Assembly: GCA_005882775.1 (NCBI GenBank)
Contig: VBDY01000139.1
Location: 1-38,554 of the forward strand
Length of the DNA: 38,554 bases
Direction: 5' to 3'
From: Chloroflexota bacterium
GTDB taxonomy: Bacteria > Chloroflexota > Dormibacteria > CF-121
Position numbers and translations under genes: made by a program. Below, piece after piece: positions 1-8,550 of this stretch. Positions within the stretch are counted from its first letter, which is position 1. The number at the start of each line of letters is the position of its first letter. The notes under the pieces are model-generated. The model saw only the letters and a list, made by a program, of their open reading frames with translations, was not told the DNA's origin and did no database searches.

Positions 1-228
1 CTGGCAAAACACGCACATGCCGCAGGCATCCCGGTGATCGGCATCGGTGGCGCTATCGACGACGAAGATGAGCTGCGCCCGATCTTCGACGGTCTCGAGT
101 GCACCATTACGGGCCCGATGACGCTGGACCAGGCGCTCGCCGAGGCACGGCCGCTGCTGGTGCGAGCCACCGAACGCGCGCTTCGCCTGGCCGTTACGGG
201 TGGGCGATTCAGAGGAGGCCTGGCTTAG
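1..228 (+). CDS. Glycerate kinase, C-terminal fragment (5' end outside window)
   Basis: The reading frame is open from base 1 and ends at TAG 226-228, so only about 75 C-terminal residues are present. The sequence reads LAKHAHAAGIPVIGIGGAI, then a FDG...ITGPMTLDQALAEA segment and a final helix. This matches the C-terminal end of the GlxK/GarK-type glycerate kinase family, where a PVIA(L)AG strand is followed by a phosphoglycerate-site segment rich in Pro-Met-Ser/Thr and a terminal helix. The enzyme phosphorylates D-glycerate with ATP, feeding it into glycolysis or the serine/glyoxylate route, in the cytoplasm. The GTG at base 34 in the ORF track is internal, not a start. The family call rests on a short fragment, so it is likely but not certain. 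The gene converges on the sigma factor gene downstream. Confidence 0.72.
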   Translation: MAKHAHAAGIPVIGIGGAIDDEDELRPIFDGLECTITGPMTLDQALAEARPLLVRATERALRLAVTGGRFRGGLA

Positions 229-275
229 CAAGCTGCGCGGCCTTTAGCGCGAGAGAAGGACGCGCGGAGCGCGCT

Positions 276-294
276 GCCGCGCCGCAGGCGCGGC
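276..294. terminator. GC-rich hairpin between convergent genes
   Basis: GCCGCGCC, a GCA loop and GGCGCGGC form a perfect 8-bp stem followed by CTTTAG. It lies between the glycerate kinase (plus) and the sigma factor (minus), where a shared terminator would be expected. The T-run is poor, so intrinsic termination is only a suggestion. The 14-mer GCGCGGCCTTTAGC occurs twice around it (235-248 and 288-301). The rest of 229-434 shows no gene. Confidence 0.4.
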
Positions 295-434
295 CTTTAG
301 CTTAGGGCGGGTCGGTCCGCAGGCCCGTGCGAGCTACACGAGCGCATCCCAGCTTTTGCGCGAGTGCGCCGCGGGCCGGCCGCAGACCGCAACCGCCCGT
401 CTCTTTCTATGCGAGAAGTCGCAAGGGCGAGCCG

Positions 435-1304
435 CTAGTGCTTCCGGTACCCACTCTGAACCCTTCCCTCCATAAAGGAGATGCGGGGGTGGCGGACCTT
501 GGAGGTCAGCCTGCGGGTGGTGACGACCGCCGTGTTCAGCGGCACCACCACATCGGTGCGCTGCAGGTGAGGCGGGTTCGGATACCGCTGGGCGCAAGCG
601 GGGCAGACATCGAGGTGCTGGGCGACCATTTTCCGCTGTTCACGTCGCAGCGTGCCGGGCGGGAAGTTGTCCAGCAGGTAAGAGATGGTGGGGCAGCGAG
701 TCTCTTCACTTTGAGCCTTCCCCTCCATGAACAGGTACTCCTCTTTGAAGCGGCGTCGGGCCCGGTGGAGCAGGGTTTCCACGGCGCTCTCCGAAACCCG
801 CATCTTCCGGGCGATGTTGGCGTAGCTGAGGCCCTGGAGCTCTCGCAGAGTCAGAACCAGGCGGTATTTATCGGGCAGGCGCCGCGCCACCGACCAGACA
901 GCGTCCCGCAGCTCGCTGATCTCGAGGGCGACCTCCGGGCTCTTGCGGGCGTCGGCGTCCGGTACCTGGAGGACCGAGTCCTCGTTCTCTTCGTCGTCGA
1001 TTTCCTGGGCTTCGGGAAATTTCTTGCGACGGCGCAGCTCGTCGTAGCAAAGGTTGGTCGCGATCCGGTGGATCCAGGCCGAGAAGTTGAAGCTGTCGTT
1101 GATCCGATGGATGGTTCGCAGGATCTGGAAGAACGTCTCCTGGGTCAGGTCCTCGGCCAGCTGCCGGTCCCGCAGTAAGCGGAAGGTCAGGCCGTAGATG
1201 GCCTTGTGGTAGCGCTTGAAAAGCGTGTCGAAGGCGGCGACTTCGCCGTTGAGATAATTGCGAATGAGGTCCAGGTCCGAGGGGCCACGCGCAACTCGCG
1301 TCAC
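435..1304 (-). CDS. ECF sigma factor with zinc-finger-like C-terminal extension
   Basis: This is an RNA polymerase sigma factor of the sigma-70 ECF family, 289 aa. Region 2 lies at about residues 20-95 (FDTLFKRYHKAIYGLTFRLL, DLTQETFFQI, FSAWIHRIATNLCYDELRRR). An acidic linker (DDEENED) follows, and region 4 with its helix-turn-helix spans about 130-190 (LPDKYRLVLTLRELQGLSYANIARKM, SESAVETLLHRARRRFKE). About 100 further residues follow, with H230-x3-C234-x2-C237 (QHLDVCPACAQRY), the pattern of the zinc-binding domain of anti-sigma factors. No separate anti-sigma gene is adjacent, so the tail may control the protein in cis; that is inference. The start is GTG 1304, with GAGGTGG about 10 nt upstream and a minus-strand TATAAT at 1375-1380. 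It is divergent from the DUF6982/SHOCT-type gene. Family call secure, target genes unknown. Confidence 0.9.
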   Translation of the reverse strand: MTRVARGPSDLDLIRNYLNGEVAAFDTLFKRYHKAIYGLTFRLLRDRQLAEDLTQETFFQILRTIHRINDSFNFSAWIHRIATNLCYDELRRRKKFPEAQEIDDEENEDSVLQVPDADARKSPEVALEISELRDAVWSVARRLPDKYRLVLTLRELQGLSYANIARKMRVSESAVETLLHRARRRFKEEYLFMEGKAQSEETRCPTISYLLDNFPPGTLRREQRKMVAQHLDVCPACAQRYPNPPHLQRTDVVVPLNTAVVTTRRLTSKVRHPRISFMEGRVQSGYRKH

Positions 1305-1374
1305 TCCCGTTTTACCACCTCAGACTCAGCAAGATCGTCGACGTAAACCCCGTTTGCGCCGAGTCGCGGGGCGG

Positions 1375-1380
1375 ATTATA
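1375..1380 (-). promoter_or_regulatory. -10 box of the sigma factor gene
   Basis: On the minus strand the sequence reads TATAAT, a perfect -10 hexamer, ending 70 nt before the GTG start at 1304. No convincing -35 box is visible. The long leader and the visible ribosome-binding site contrast with the leaderless starts elsewhere in the window. Confidence 0.45.
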
Positions 1381-1478
1381 GCACGCACTTCTTGCGCGTC
1401 CGGAGGGTTGCGGACACGTCTTTTGCGGGTTTGTCACACGACCGCGATTTTTCAGCAAGTCCGATGCGGAAACCCCGT

Positions 1479-1484
1479 TATAAT
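1479..1484 (+). promoter_or_regulatory. -10 box of the DUF6982/SHOCT-type gene
   Basis: Perfect TATAAT, 31 nt before the ATG at 1516, with the ribosome-binding site AAGGAG in between. The region at -35 has no recognisable hexamer. The 1305-1515 gap therefore holds two back-to-back promoters. Confidence 0.55.
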
Positions 1485-1515
1485 GCCGTCGACGTCCAAC
1501 ACTCAAGGAGTCCAA

Positions 1516-2097
1516 ATGGGCAGTCCCGGCCCCAGGGAACGCAACACCGTCACCGTCCGATTTCTTGATGACGAGATCATGGAGGGACGGATCGACCGGC
1601 TGACGATGGAAGAGCCGAACATCGTGCTCGAGCTGGCCCACCAGGCCACCAACAACGAACGAGCCCTGGTGCCGCTTCCGTCGATCAAGCGGATCACGTT
1701 TGATACGCAGGCCCCGACCCGGCAGCAGCGCGAGGCGTCCTCTCGCAAGGTGGCGATCCGGTTCCAGGACGGCGAGGTGCTCAAGGGCTACCTTTACGGC
1801 GAGCTGGAGCACGCGATGCACGGCATCACCATGCGGCTGATGACGGTTGATAAGGACCGCCTGGAAACTCTGGGCATTCCATTCACGGCTCTCAAAGCGC
1901 TCTTTTACGTAAAGACGTGGGACTCGCGCCCGCCCGAGTTCGACGGCGAGGTCGACCTTCGCCTCAGCAAGCGCCTCTCGTCTCCATTGGTCGACCTGAT
2001 GTCCAACATCGGTGATCTCGAGAAACTCCGCAAGCGCGGGACCATCAGCGAGAGTGAATTTCAGCGTAAGAAGAAAAAGATCCTCGACAACATCTAG
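1516..2097 (+). CDS. DUF6982-like repeat protein with C-terminal SHOCT domain
   Basis: A protein of 193 aa with no signal peptide or membrane segment. Two similar beta-rich segments follow one another: TVTVRFLDDEIMEGRIDRL at about 13-31 and KVAIRFQDGEVLKGYLYGEL from about residue 77. Each has the V-x-F-x-D-G/D-E-hydrophobic-x-G pattern that I associate with DUF6982-type domains, and the second ends in a LKALFYVKTW strand. The last 30 residues (IGDLEKLRKRGTISESEFQRKKKKIL) are a SHOCT domain, a short helical oligomerisation/interaction module. The start is ATG 1516, chosen because AAGGAG lies 7 nt upstream; the ORF track extension to 1258 would cross the promoter. The function is unknown. It is divergent from the sigma factor and overlaps the start of the next lipoprotein gene by about 44 nt, so the two are probably co-transcribed. 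Confidence 0.75.
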   Translation: MGSPGPRERNTVTVRFLDDEIMEGRIDRLTMEEPNIVLELAHQATNNERALVPLPSIKRITFDTQAPTRQQREASSRKVAIRFQDGEVLKGYLYGELEHAMHGITMRLMTVDKDRLETLGIPFTALKALFYVKTWDSRPPEFDGEVDLRLSKRLSSPLVDLMSNIGDLEKLRKRGTISESEFQRKKKKILDNI

Positions 2098-3835
2098 AGT
2101 CCTTCTAGGTCTCAGCCTGGCGGGGTTGCTGGCCGGTTGTACTGATGCGTCGGTTGGTTCCACCAGCCTTCCTCCCAGCTCCAGCTCCACCGCGGTACCC
2201 CTGTCCTCCTACTCGCCCGAGCGGGTCCGCCACGAGGGGGGAACCCTGGTCATCGGGGACTGGGAATCGCCTACCAACCTGGCCCCCATGTTCAACCAGG
2301 AGCTGCCGGCGGCTGAGATCGACGCCGCCCTCTACGCAGGCCTGACCAGGCTGGACGCCCAGCTGCACTGGGCGCCCGACCTTGCCGAGCGTGTGCCTAC
2401 CCTTGAGAACGGTGACGTCTCCTGGAATCGGGCGGCGCACACCATGGACGTCAGCTACCGGCTGAGGGCCGGTTTGCGCTGGTCGGACGGGCAGCCGATC
2501 ACCGCCCGCGACGTGGCCTTCACCTGGCGTGCCCTGGTCGATCCGCACGCGCAGGGTTACCTGGATACGACCGGGTACCAGGCGATTTCCCGGATCGACA
2601 TCAGGGATGACCTCCATCTCACCCTTCATTTCGAGCGCGTTTATCCCGAATACCTGACCCTCTTCCCGGCGGTGCTCCCCGAACATCGCTTGCGCGACGT
2701 CGCCTTCAGTCAGCTTCCTACCGATGCCTTCTGGGTGCGCCCGGACGTGGTCTCGGGTCCCTACAAGGTCTCGGAAGTTGTGCCCGATGAGCACATCACT
2801 CTGGTTCGCAACCTGACCTGGTCGCAAGGCCGGGGTGACGCCCGGCCTCACCTCGACACCATCATCTATAAGGTGTATCCGGAAGCAGGCCAGCTGATCG
2901 ATGCCGCCCGCAAGGGTGAGGTTGCCCTTGCGCTCGAGATTCCGGACGGCGAGCTCAGCGGGCTGGGCAACCTCAACAAGGTCAGCCTGATGCATCGAGC
3001 CTCCCTTGCCTACGAGCAGGTCACCTTCAACCAGGCTGATCCCAATCCGCTCACCGGTCAGCCACCGGTCTGGAAGGGTGACCCCGTGCTGCTCAAGGCT
3101 CTTCGTATAGGGGTGGATCGTGAGGCGCTCGATCGCACGCTGCTTGGCGGGCAGGCGGAGCTGGCCGACTCGCCAATCCCGAGCGCCCTGACCCAGTACC
3201 GAAGCCCCGACCCGGCTCCGGCTTTCGACTCCCGGCAGGCCGCCCAGCTCCTCGACTCGGACGGCTGGGTGGTCGGGCCCGACGGGGTCAGGGTGAAGGC
3301 CGGCCGCAGGCTGAGCTTCTCTCTGACCACCGCGCTTGGGGACCCTCTGCGGCTGGCGGTCCGGGACCGCCTGATTGCCGATTGGCGGCGCATCGGCGTG
3401 CAGGTGTTACCCAGTGATGCTCATCCCAGCCAGCTTTTCGCTGGCTACGCCGAAGGCGGTTTGCTCGAGCACGGCTCATTCGAAGCCGGGCTCTGGACCT
3501 GGAGCATCGGCCCCGATCCCGACGGAGTGTATGCGCTCGAGCACTCCTCGGAGATTCCCACCGACCGCAACCAGGGACAGGGTTCGAACTTTGGCCGCTT
3601 CGCCAGCCAGAACATCGACCAGAGCCTCGAACGCGGCCGCGGATCCCTCCTGGCCGGACAACGCGTCCAGGCCTATTCCGCATTCGAACGCGCCTACAAC
3701 GATCTCGGGGCAGAGCTGCCGCTCTACCAGCGGGTTCTCAGCGTTCTCGCCAGCCCGCATTTGCACAACGTGTTGCCGAACCCCGCGCCAGACACCACCT
3801 TTTGGAATGTTGCGGACTGGTGGGTCGACCCTTGA
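2054..3835 (+). CDS. Lipoprotein solute-binding protein, oligopeptide-type (SBP_bac_5)
   Basis: This is the extracytoplasmic binding component of an ABC importer of the family 5 class (peptides, nickel, sugars). The N-terminus from GTG 2054 is MNFSVRRKRSS, then the hydrophobic stretch VLLGLSLAGLLAGC, giving a lipobox LAGC with the lipidated Cys at residue 29. The mature protein has the family hallmarks: GGTLVIG...ESPTNLAPMF near the start, a YRLRAGLRWSDGQPITARDVAFTW motif, and VSGPYKVSEVVPDEHITLVRN. The length (593 aa) is normal. I chose GTG 2054 over the track start at 2012 because it gives a standard short basic n-region; no clear ribosome-binding site decides it. No permease or ATPase gene lies nearby, so the partner transporter must be elsewhere. 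The ligand cannot be told from the sequence. Confidence 0.88.
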   Translation: MNFSVRRKRSSTTSRVLLGLSLAGLLAGCTDASVGSTSLPPSSSSTAVPLSSYSPERVRHEGGTLVIGDWESPTNLAPMFNQELPAAEIDAALYAGLTRLDAQLHWAPDLAERVPTLENGDVSWNRAAHTMDVSYRLRAGLRWSDGQPITARDVAFTWRALVDPHAQGYLDTTGYQAISRIDIRDDLHLTLHFERVYPEYLTLFPAVLPEHRLRDVAFSQLPTDAFWVRPDVVSGPYKVSEVVPDEHITLVRNLTWSQGRGDARPHLDTIIYKVYPEAGQLIDAARKGEVALALEIPDGELSGLGNLNKVSLMHRASLAYEQVTFNQADPNPLTGQPPVWKGDPVLLKALRIGVDREALDRTLLGGQAELADSPIPSALTQYRSPDPAPAFDSRQAAQLLDSDGWVVGPDGVRVKAGRRLSFSLTTALGDPLRLAVRDRLIADWRRIGVQVLPSDAHPSQLFAGYAEGGLLEHGSFEAGLWTWSIGPDPDGVYALEHSSEIPTDRNQGQGSNFGRFASQNIDQSLERGRGSLLAGQRVQAYSAFERAYNDLGAELPLYQRVLSVLASPHLHNVLPNPAPDTTFWNVADWWVDP

Positions 3836-3936
3836 CCTGCGGAATCGTTAGACAAGATTAGATACGCGACGGAAATCGACACGCGGGCTCGTATCGTTCG
3901 TAGAATGTCGCCTGCGAGAAGGGCGCGAATGACTTC

Positions 3937-5693
3937 ATGACCGGGACCAACCGGCGCCGGTTTGGGTTCAGCCTCGTCGGTCTGGCCGGAACGAGCTGCG
4001 TGTTGATCGCCTCGTGCAGCCCGCCGACGAACAGCGTTCAGGGGCCCCGGGCCGGCGGATCGATCACCGTTGCCACCCAGGAGCAGGACAGCCTGCTCGC
4101 CTGCAACATCACGTCCACCGAGGCGCACGCCTGTGCCTACGTCAACCCGGTGATGGAGGGGCTGCTCACCGTCAAGGCCAGCCAGGACGTGCCGCAGCAC
4201 GACACCAAGCTTTCGGACTACTGGGTGCCCGAGCTGGCCACCGAGGTGCCCACCCTGGAGAACGGTGATGTCCGAGTCAACAACAACAAGATGGACGTGA
4301 CCTGGAAGCTTCGCCCGGGAGTCAAGTGGCAGGACGGCGCAGCCTTCAGCTCCGCCGATGTCAAGGCCACCTTCGATTTCTGGTGGCTCAAGTACCGAAA
4401 TCTCAACCCGACGCCGCTGGTGACGACCAGCGGCTGGGACCAGGTGGCGAGTGTCGAGACCCCGAACAGCAACACCGCCATCGTGCATTTCAAGGCAGTG
4501 TTTGCCCCCTACCTGACCCTCGGGACCGGCCCCTACGGGATTCTGCCTAACCACATCCTGCAGCAGATCTGGTCGCAGACGGGCGACATCACGCACGACA
4601 AGGTATCGGTGAATATACCGGGCGGATTCAAGGGAACCGACACCCTCGACAAGCTGATGGTTGGGACCGGCCCCTTCATGTTCAAGGAATGGGTGCCCCA
4701 CGACCACATCACGCTGGTTCGCAATCCCCACTGGTGGGGGTCGCACCAGGCATACCTCGACCAGATCAAGATCAAGTTCGAGGCCGACGCCAACCAGGAG
4801 CTGGATGATCTCAGCGGCGGCAACATCGACATGGGCCTCGATATGCGCGCCTCCCTTCTGCCTCGGTTGTCCCGGCTCAGTGACGTCGGTACTGCGGTCA
4901 TCGTGGGTAGCTCGGCCGAGCACATCGATATCAACCTGCACAACACGTTTCTCCAGGATCCGATCCTGCGAAAAGCGATTCTGCTTGGCATCGACAGACA
5001 GCGGATTGTCGACACGCTGCTGCTCGGCAAGACCAACGTGCCGCCGGATGCCTGGATGTGTGTGGGAACGGGCTCCTGGTGCCTTGACCCGAACGCACGG
5101 CGCACCCAGTACAACCCGGACGCGGCGCGCACGTTGCTGGACAGCGCAGGCTACAAGGTGCAGGATTCGGGGCCCTGCAAGGGGTACCGGACCGACTCAC
5201 ATGGGCGGTGCGTGCAGATCCATCTCGCCACCAGCACACTGCCGCTCAGGGAGCAGGAAGGCATCGACATCACCGCCGACCTGGCGCTGATCGGGATCCA
5301 GGTCATCAAGCCATTCAACGAAGCGCCCACCAACCGGCTTTTCGGGCCGTGCACCAGCGGCGGCATCCTCTACAGCCACAATTTCGACCTGGCTCTGTAC
5401 ACCAACTACTACTCATATCCCGCTGAGCCGGACTCGTGGGTCAGAACACGACCTGGGTCACGGATGCCGGACTGGACAAGGACCTGGATCAAGCCCGCCT
5501 TTCTGTGAAGCTGGCCGACCGAAAGGACAAGTACATCCTTGCCCAGCGTGCGCTTGCCGATATCCTGCCGGAGATCCCCCTCTACCAGGGGGTCGACGTC
5601 GAGGCATTCTCGAAGCGGCTTCTCGGATACAAGGGCAACGAGTTCTGGTGGATGAATAATTCGGCGGAGTGGTACCTGGCCGCAACCTCATAG
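3937..5693 (+). CDS. Second oligopeptide-type solute-binding lipoprotein, interrupted by a frameshift
   Basis: This is a paralogue of the preceding gene. The N-terminus MTGTNRRRFGFSLVGLAG...LIASC has an arginine-rich n-region resembling a Tat signal and a lipobox IASC. The family motifs are present: GGSITVATQEQDSL, WKLRPGVKWQDGAAFSSADVKATFDFW, and VGTGPFMFKEWVPHDHITLVRNPHWW. The frame opened at 3937 loses similarity after PAEPDSW (about 5439) and stops at 5508. The adjacent frame resumes with GQNTTWVTDAGLDKDLDQARLSVKLADRKD and ends properly at 5693. Adding one G to the GGG run at 5438-5440 restores a continuous 585-residue protein (DSWGQN). It is therefore either a recent one-base deletion or a sequencing error, and the 3' part is otherwise undamaged. 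GAGAAGGG about 13 nt before ATG 3937 is the likely ribosome-binding site. Confidence 0.85.
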
Positions 5694-5767
5694 GGCGGGG
5701 CGGGACGCGACGGGTCCCGTTTAGACTGAGGCCCGACGCCGAAGGACCTGCGAGAGAGGGACGATCG

Positions 5768-7210
5768 ATGAAAGACATTGCCGACGCCGCCTTGAACGCG
5801 GCCCAGGTCAAGGGCGCCGGCTACGCCGACGTCCGGATCAGCCAGCGCGTGCAACAGGACCTGGTCGTCAAGAACGGCCAGCTGGCGGCGGTTTCCGACG
5901 ACGCCAGCCAGGGGTTCGGGGTCCGGGTTCTGGTGGATGGCGCCTGGGGTTTTGCCGGAAGCGCCCGGCTGGACCGAGAGGAAGTGGAAGAGGTCGTCAA
6001 CCGCGCCGTCCGAATCGCTCGCGCCAGTGCCCGTGTACAGAGCCAGCGGGTTGACCTCGGTCCGCCGGTGAACTCCCGGGGACGCTACACCACACCCATC
6101 CAACGGGATCCCTTCGCGGTGCCGTTGAGCGAGAAGGTCGAGCTGTTGCTACGAGCCGATGCCGCCATGGGCGCGGTCAAGGGCGTGACCGTCCGCGAAG
6201 GATCGATGGAGTTCATTCGTGACAGCAAACTGTTTGCCTCCACCGAGGGCGCCTTTACCGAACAGGATCTCTACGAGAGCGGGGCGGGCATCGAGGCAAC
6301 CGCCACCAATCCCGATGATGTCCAGAACCGGTCCTACCCAAATTCGTTCGGCCGCCATCAGGGGGCGGGCGGCTACGAGTACATCGAGGGCCTGGAGCTT
6401 GACCGCCATGCCGGGCGAATCGCCGAGGAGTCGGTGGCTCTCTTGAGCGCGGCCCAATGTCCAAGCGGCGTGAAGACCCTGATCCTCGACGCCAGCCAGG
6501 TTGCCCTCCAGGTCCACGAGTCATGCGGACATCCCACCGAGCTCGACCGTGTCTTCGGAACGGAGGCGGCCTATGCAGGCACCAGCTTCATGACGCCGGA
6601 GAAGCTGAACCAGCTGCGATACGGGTCTCCCGCGGTCACGATCACGGCCGACGCCATGACCCCGACCGGGCTGGGGACTTTCGGCTGGGACGACGAGGGT
6701 GTACCGGCCCAGCGCTCGCACCTGGTGAAAGATGGCCTGTTTGTGGGATACCTGACCTCCCGGGAGACCGCCCGCGTCCTGGGACAGGAAAGCAACGGCA
6801 CCATGCGGGCCGACGGCTGGAATCGGATTCCCCTGATCCGGATGACCAACGTCAGTCTCCAGCCGGGCTCCGCCACCCTGGAGGAGATGATCTCGGAGGT
6901 CAAGGACGGCGTTTACATGGAGACAAACCGCAGCTGGAGCATCGACGACCGGCGGCTCAATTTTCAGTTCGGAACGCAGCTCGCCTACGAGATAGTGGAC
7001 GGGCGCCGTGGCCGGATCTTGAAGAACGCGACCTATGCGGGGATCACTCCGGAGTTCTGGAACTCGTGCGACGCGGTCGCCGGCAAAGATGAGTGGCGTG
7101 TCTGGGGGCTGGCCAACTGCGGTAAAGGCCAGCCGCCGCAGGTCGCCCACGTCGCTCACGGGGCGGCACCGGCTCGGTTTCGCAACGTCAAGGTCGGCAT
7201 CCTGAAATGA
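5768..7210 (+). CDS. tldD: TldD metalloprotease subunit
   Basis: This is the catalytic half of the TldD/TldE heterodimer, a cytoplasmic zinc protease that trims unfolded peptides. In other bacteria it is needed for maturation of microcin B17 and degradation of the CcdA antitoxin. The metal-binding motif H250-E251-S-C-G-H255 (HExxxH) is intact within the conserved LQVHESCGHPTELDRVFGTEAAYAGTSFM block. The N-terminal part has the family glycine-rich strand (SQGFGVRVLVDGAWGFAGSARLD). At 480 aa the length is typical. The start is ATG 5768, with GAGAGAGGG about 8 nt upstream; a TAGACT -10-like box lies at 5722-5727. The last codons overlap the start of tldE (ATGA), so the two subunits are translationally coupled. 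No RiPP precursor gene is visible nearby. Confidence 0.95.
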   Translation: MKDIADAALNAAQVKGAGYADVRISQRVQQDLVVKNGQLAAVSDDASQGFGVRVLVDGAWGFAGSARLDREEVEEVVNRAVRIARASARVQSQRVDLGPPVNSRGRYTTPIQRDPFAVPLSEKVELLLRADAAMGAVKGVTVREGSMEFIRDSKLFASTEGAFTEQDLYESGAGIEATATNPDDVQNRSYPNSFGRHQGAGGYEYIEGLELDRHAGRIAEESVALLSAAQCPSGVKTLILDASQVALQVHESCGHPTELDRVFGTEAAYAGTSFMTPEKLNQLRYGSPAVTITADAMTPTGLGTFGWDDEGVPAQRSHLVKDGLFVGYLTSRETARVLGQESNGTMRADGWNRIPLIRMTNVSLQPGSATLEEMISEVKDGVYMETNRSWSIDDRRLNFQFGTQLAYEIVDGRRGRILKNATYAGITPEFWNSCDAVAGKDEWRVWGLANCGKGQPPQVAHVAHGAAPARFRNVKVGILK

Positions 7211-8550
7211 AGAGCGTTGAGGCGGCGCGCCTGACCGATCTTGGTGAGGTCAAGGGTTTCATGGACCGGGCCCTGGAGCGCTCAACCGCGGACCAGACCG
7301 AGGTGATGGTCAGCGAGTGGGACAGCGCACTCACCCGCTACGCCAACAACGGGATTCATCAAAACGTGGCCGAACGAAATGTGAGTGTCCGGGTCCGCGT
7401 GGTGAAGGACGAACGCACCGGAGTCGCCTCCTTGAACCAGATGAGCGACGCGGCGCTGACCGACGTGCTCCAGCGCGCTCTGGCGATCGCTCGTCTGCAG
7501 CCGCCCGGCGAGGTGGTCCCCCTGCCCGGCCCGGCGCCCGCGCCTCAGGTCCCGGCCTGGTCGGACGCAACTGCCGCATCAACACCTGAAGAACGTGCCG
7601 ACTTTGTCCGGGCTGTGTGTGTGGCGGCCGAGAGGTCAAACCTGAAGGCGTTTGGTGCCTTCAGCACAGGGTCCGCGCAGCTGGCGATCGCGAACTCGCT
7701 CGGTGTCTACCAGCACCACCGCTCCACCCAGGCGACAGTGAATTCTGTGGTCATGGGGGAAGCCGGTTCCGGCTACGGCGACCGAGCGGCGGTCGACGTT
7801 CGCGATATCGACAAGGACGATCTGGCGCGCGAGGTCATCGAGAAGGCCCGCCGCAATCAGGACGCGCAGCCGGTCGAGCCTGGCGTCTATGAGGTGGTCC
7901 TCGAGGAGTACGCCGTGTCCGAGATGCTCGAATTCATGAGCTTCATGGGCTTCTCGGCGCTGGCCGCCCAGGAAGAGCGGAGCTTCATGCGGCTCGGCGA
8001 GCGAATCACCGGTGAGGCCATCAGCATCTGGGACGACGGTCTCGATCCATCCGGCGTCCCGGCGCCTTTCGATTTCGAGGGCGTGCCCAAGCAGCGTGTC
8101 GACCTGATCACCCGTGGCGTGGCAACCGGCCTGGTCTACGACCAGCAGACCGCTCGCAAGGCGGGTCGGGCCTCTACCGGACATGGGCTGCCCGCGCCCA
8201 ACGCGGAAGGCCCGTTCGCGGTAAACCTGTTCATGGCCGCCGGCACCGTCCCCAAAGAGGAGCTGATCGCGGGGATCCGGCGCGGCATCTGGGTGACTCG
8301 CTTCTGGTACGTGCGGATCGTGCACCCCAAGGCCTCGATCATCACCGGCATGACCCGGGAGGGTACCTTCCTGATCGAGGATGGCAAGATCACGCGCCCG
8401 GTGAAAGATCTGCGCTTTACCCAGAGCATCCTGGAAGCGCTGAGCGGCACCCTGGCCCTGAGTCGCACCACCAAGCTGGAGGCGAGCGAATATTTTGGAG
8501 CCACCCGGGTTCCGGCCGTCCACCTGAAGGCCTTCACCTTCACCAGCTGA
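7207..8550 (+). CDS. tldE: TldE/PmbA protease subunit
   Basis: This is the partner subunit of TldD, homologous to it but without the HExxxH metal site, as is normal for TldE/PmbA. Its role is structural and substrate-binding within the heterodimer. The 447 aa sequence has the family features: a GIHQNVAERNVSVRVRVVKDERTG strand pair near the N-terminus, a central GYGDRAAVDVRDID block, and the C-terminal TGHGLPAPNAEGPFAVNLFMAAG and EGTFLIEDGKITRPVKDLRFTQSILEAL segments. ATG 7207 overlaps the tldD stop by 4 nt. The stop at 8548-8550 overlaps the next ATG by 1 nt, which makes a three-gene operon. Confidence 0.94.
   Translation: MKSVEAARLTDLGEVKGFMDRALERSTADQTEVMVSEWDSALTRYANNGIHQNVAERNVSVRVRVVKDERTGVASLNQMSDAALTDVLQRALAIARLQPPGEVVPLPGPAPAPQVPAWSDATAASTPEERADFVRAVCVAAERSNLKAFGAFSTGSAQLAIANSLGVYQHHRSTQATVNSVVMGEAGSGYGDRAAVDVRDIDKDDLAREVIEKARRNQDAQPVEPGVYEVVLEEYAVSEMLEFMSFMGFSALAAQEERSFMRLGERITGEAISIWDDGLDPSGVPAPFDFEGVPKQRVDLITRGVATGLVYDQQTARKAGRASTGHGLPAPNAEGPFAVNLFMAAGTVPKEELIAGIRRGIWVTRFWYVRIVHPKASIITGMTREGTFLIEDGKITRPVKDLRFTQSILEALSGTLALSRTTKLEASEYFGATRVPAVHLKAFTFTS

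Noticed and set aside
327-1178. Plus-strand ORF of 283 aa
   Set aside because: It is the antisense shadow of the ECF sigma factor gene, has no family motifs, and would have no promoter or ribosome-binding site.
3724-4941. Minus-strand ORF of 405 aa
   Set aside because: It is a shadow of the second solute-binding protein. The plus frame has clear family motifs.
5436-5510. Programmed ribosomal frameshift in the second solute-binding protein
   Set aside because: No heptameric slippery sequence or downstream pseudoknot is evident, and solute-binding proteins are not known to use frameshifting. A single-base deletion or sequencing error is simpler.
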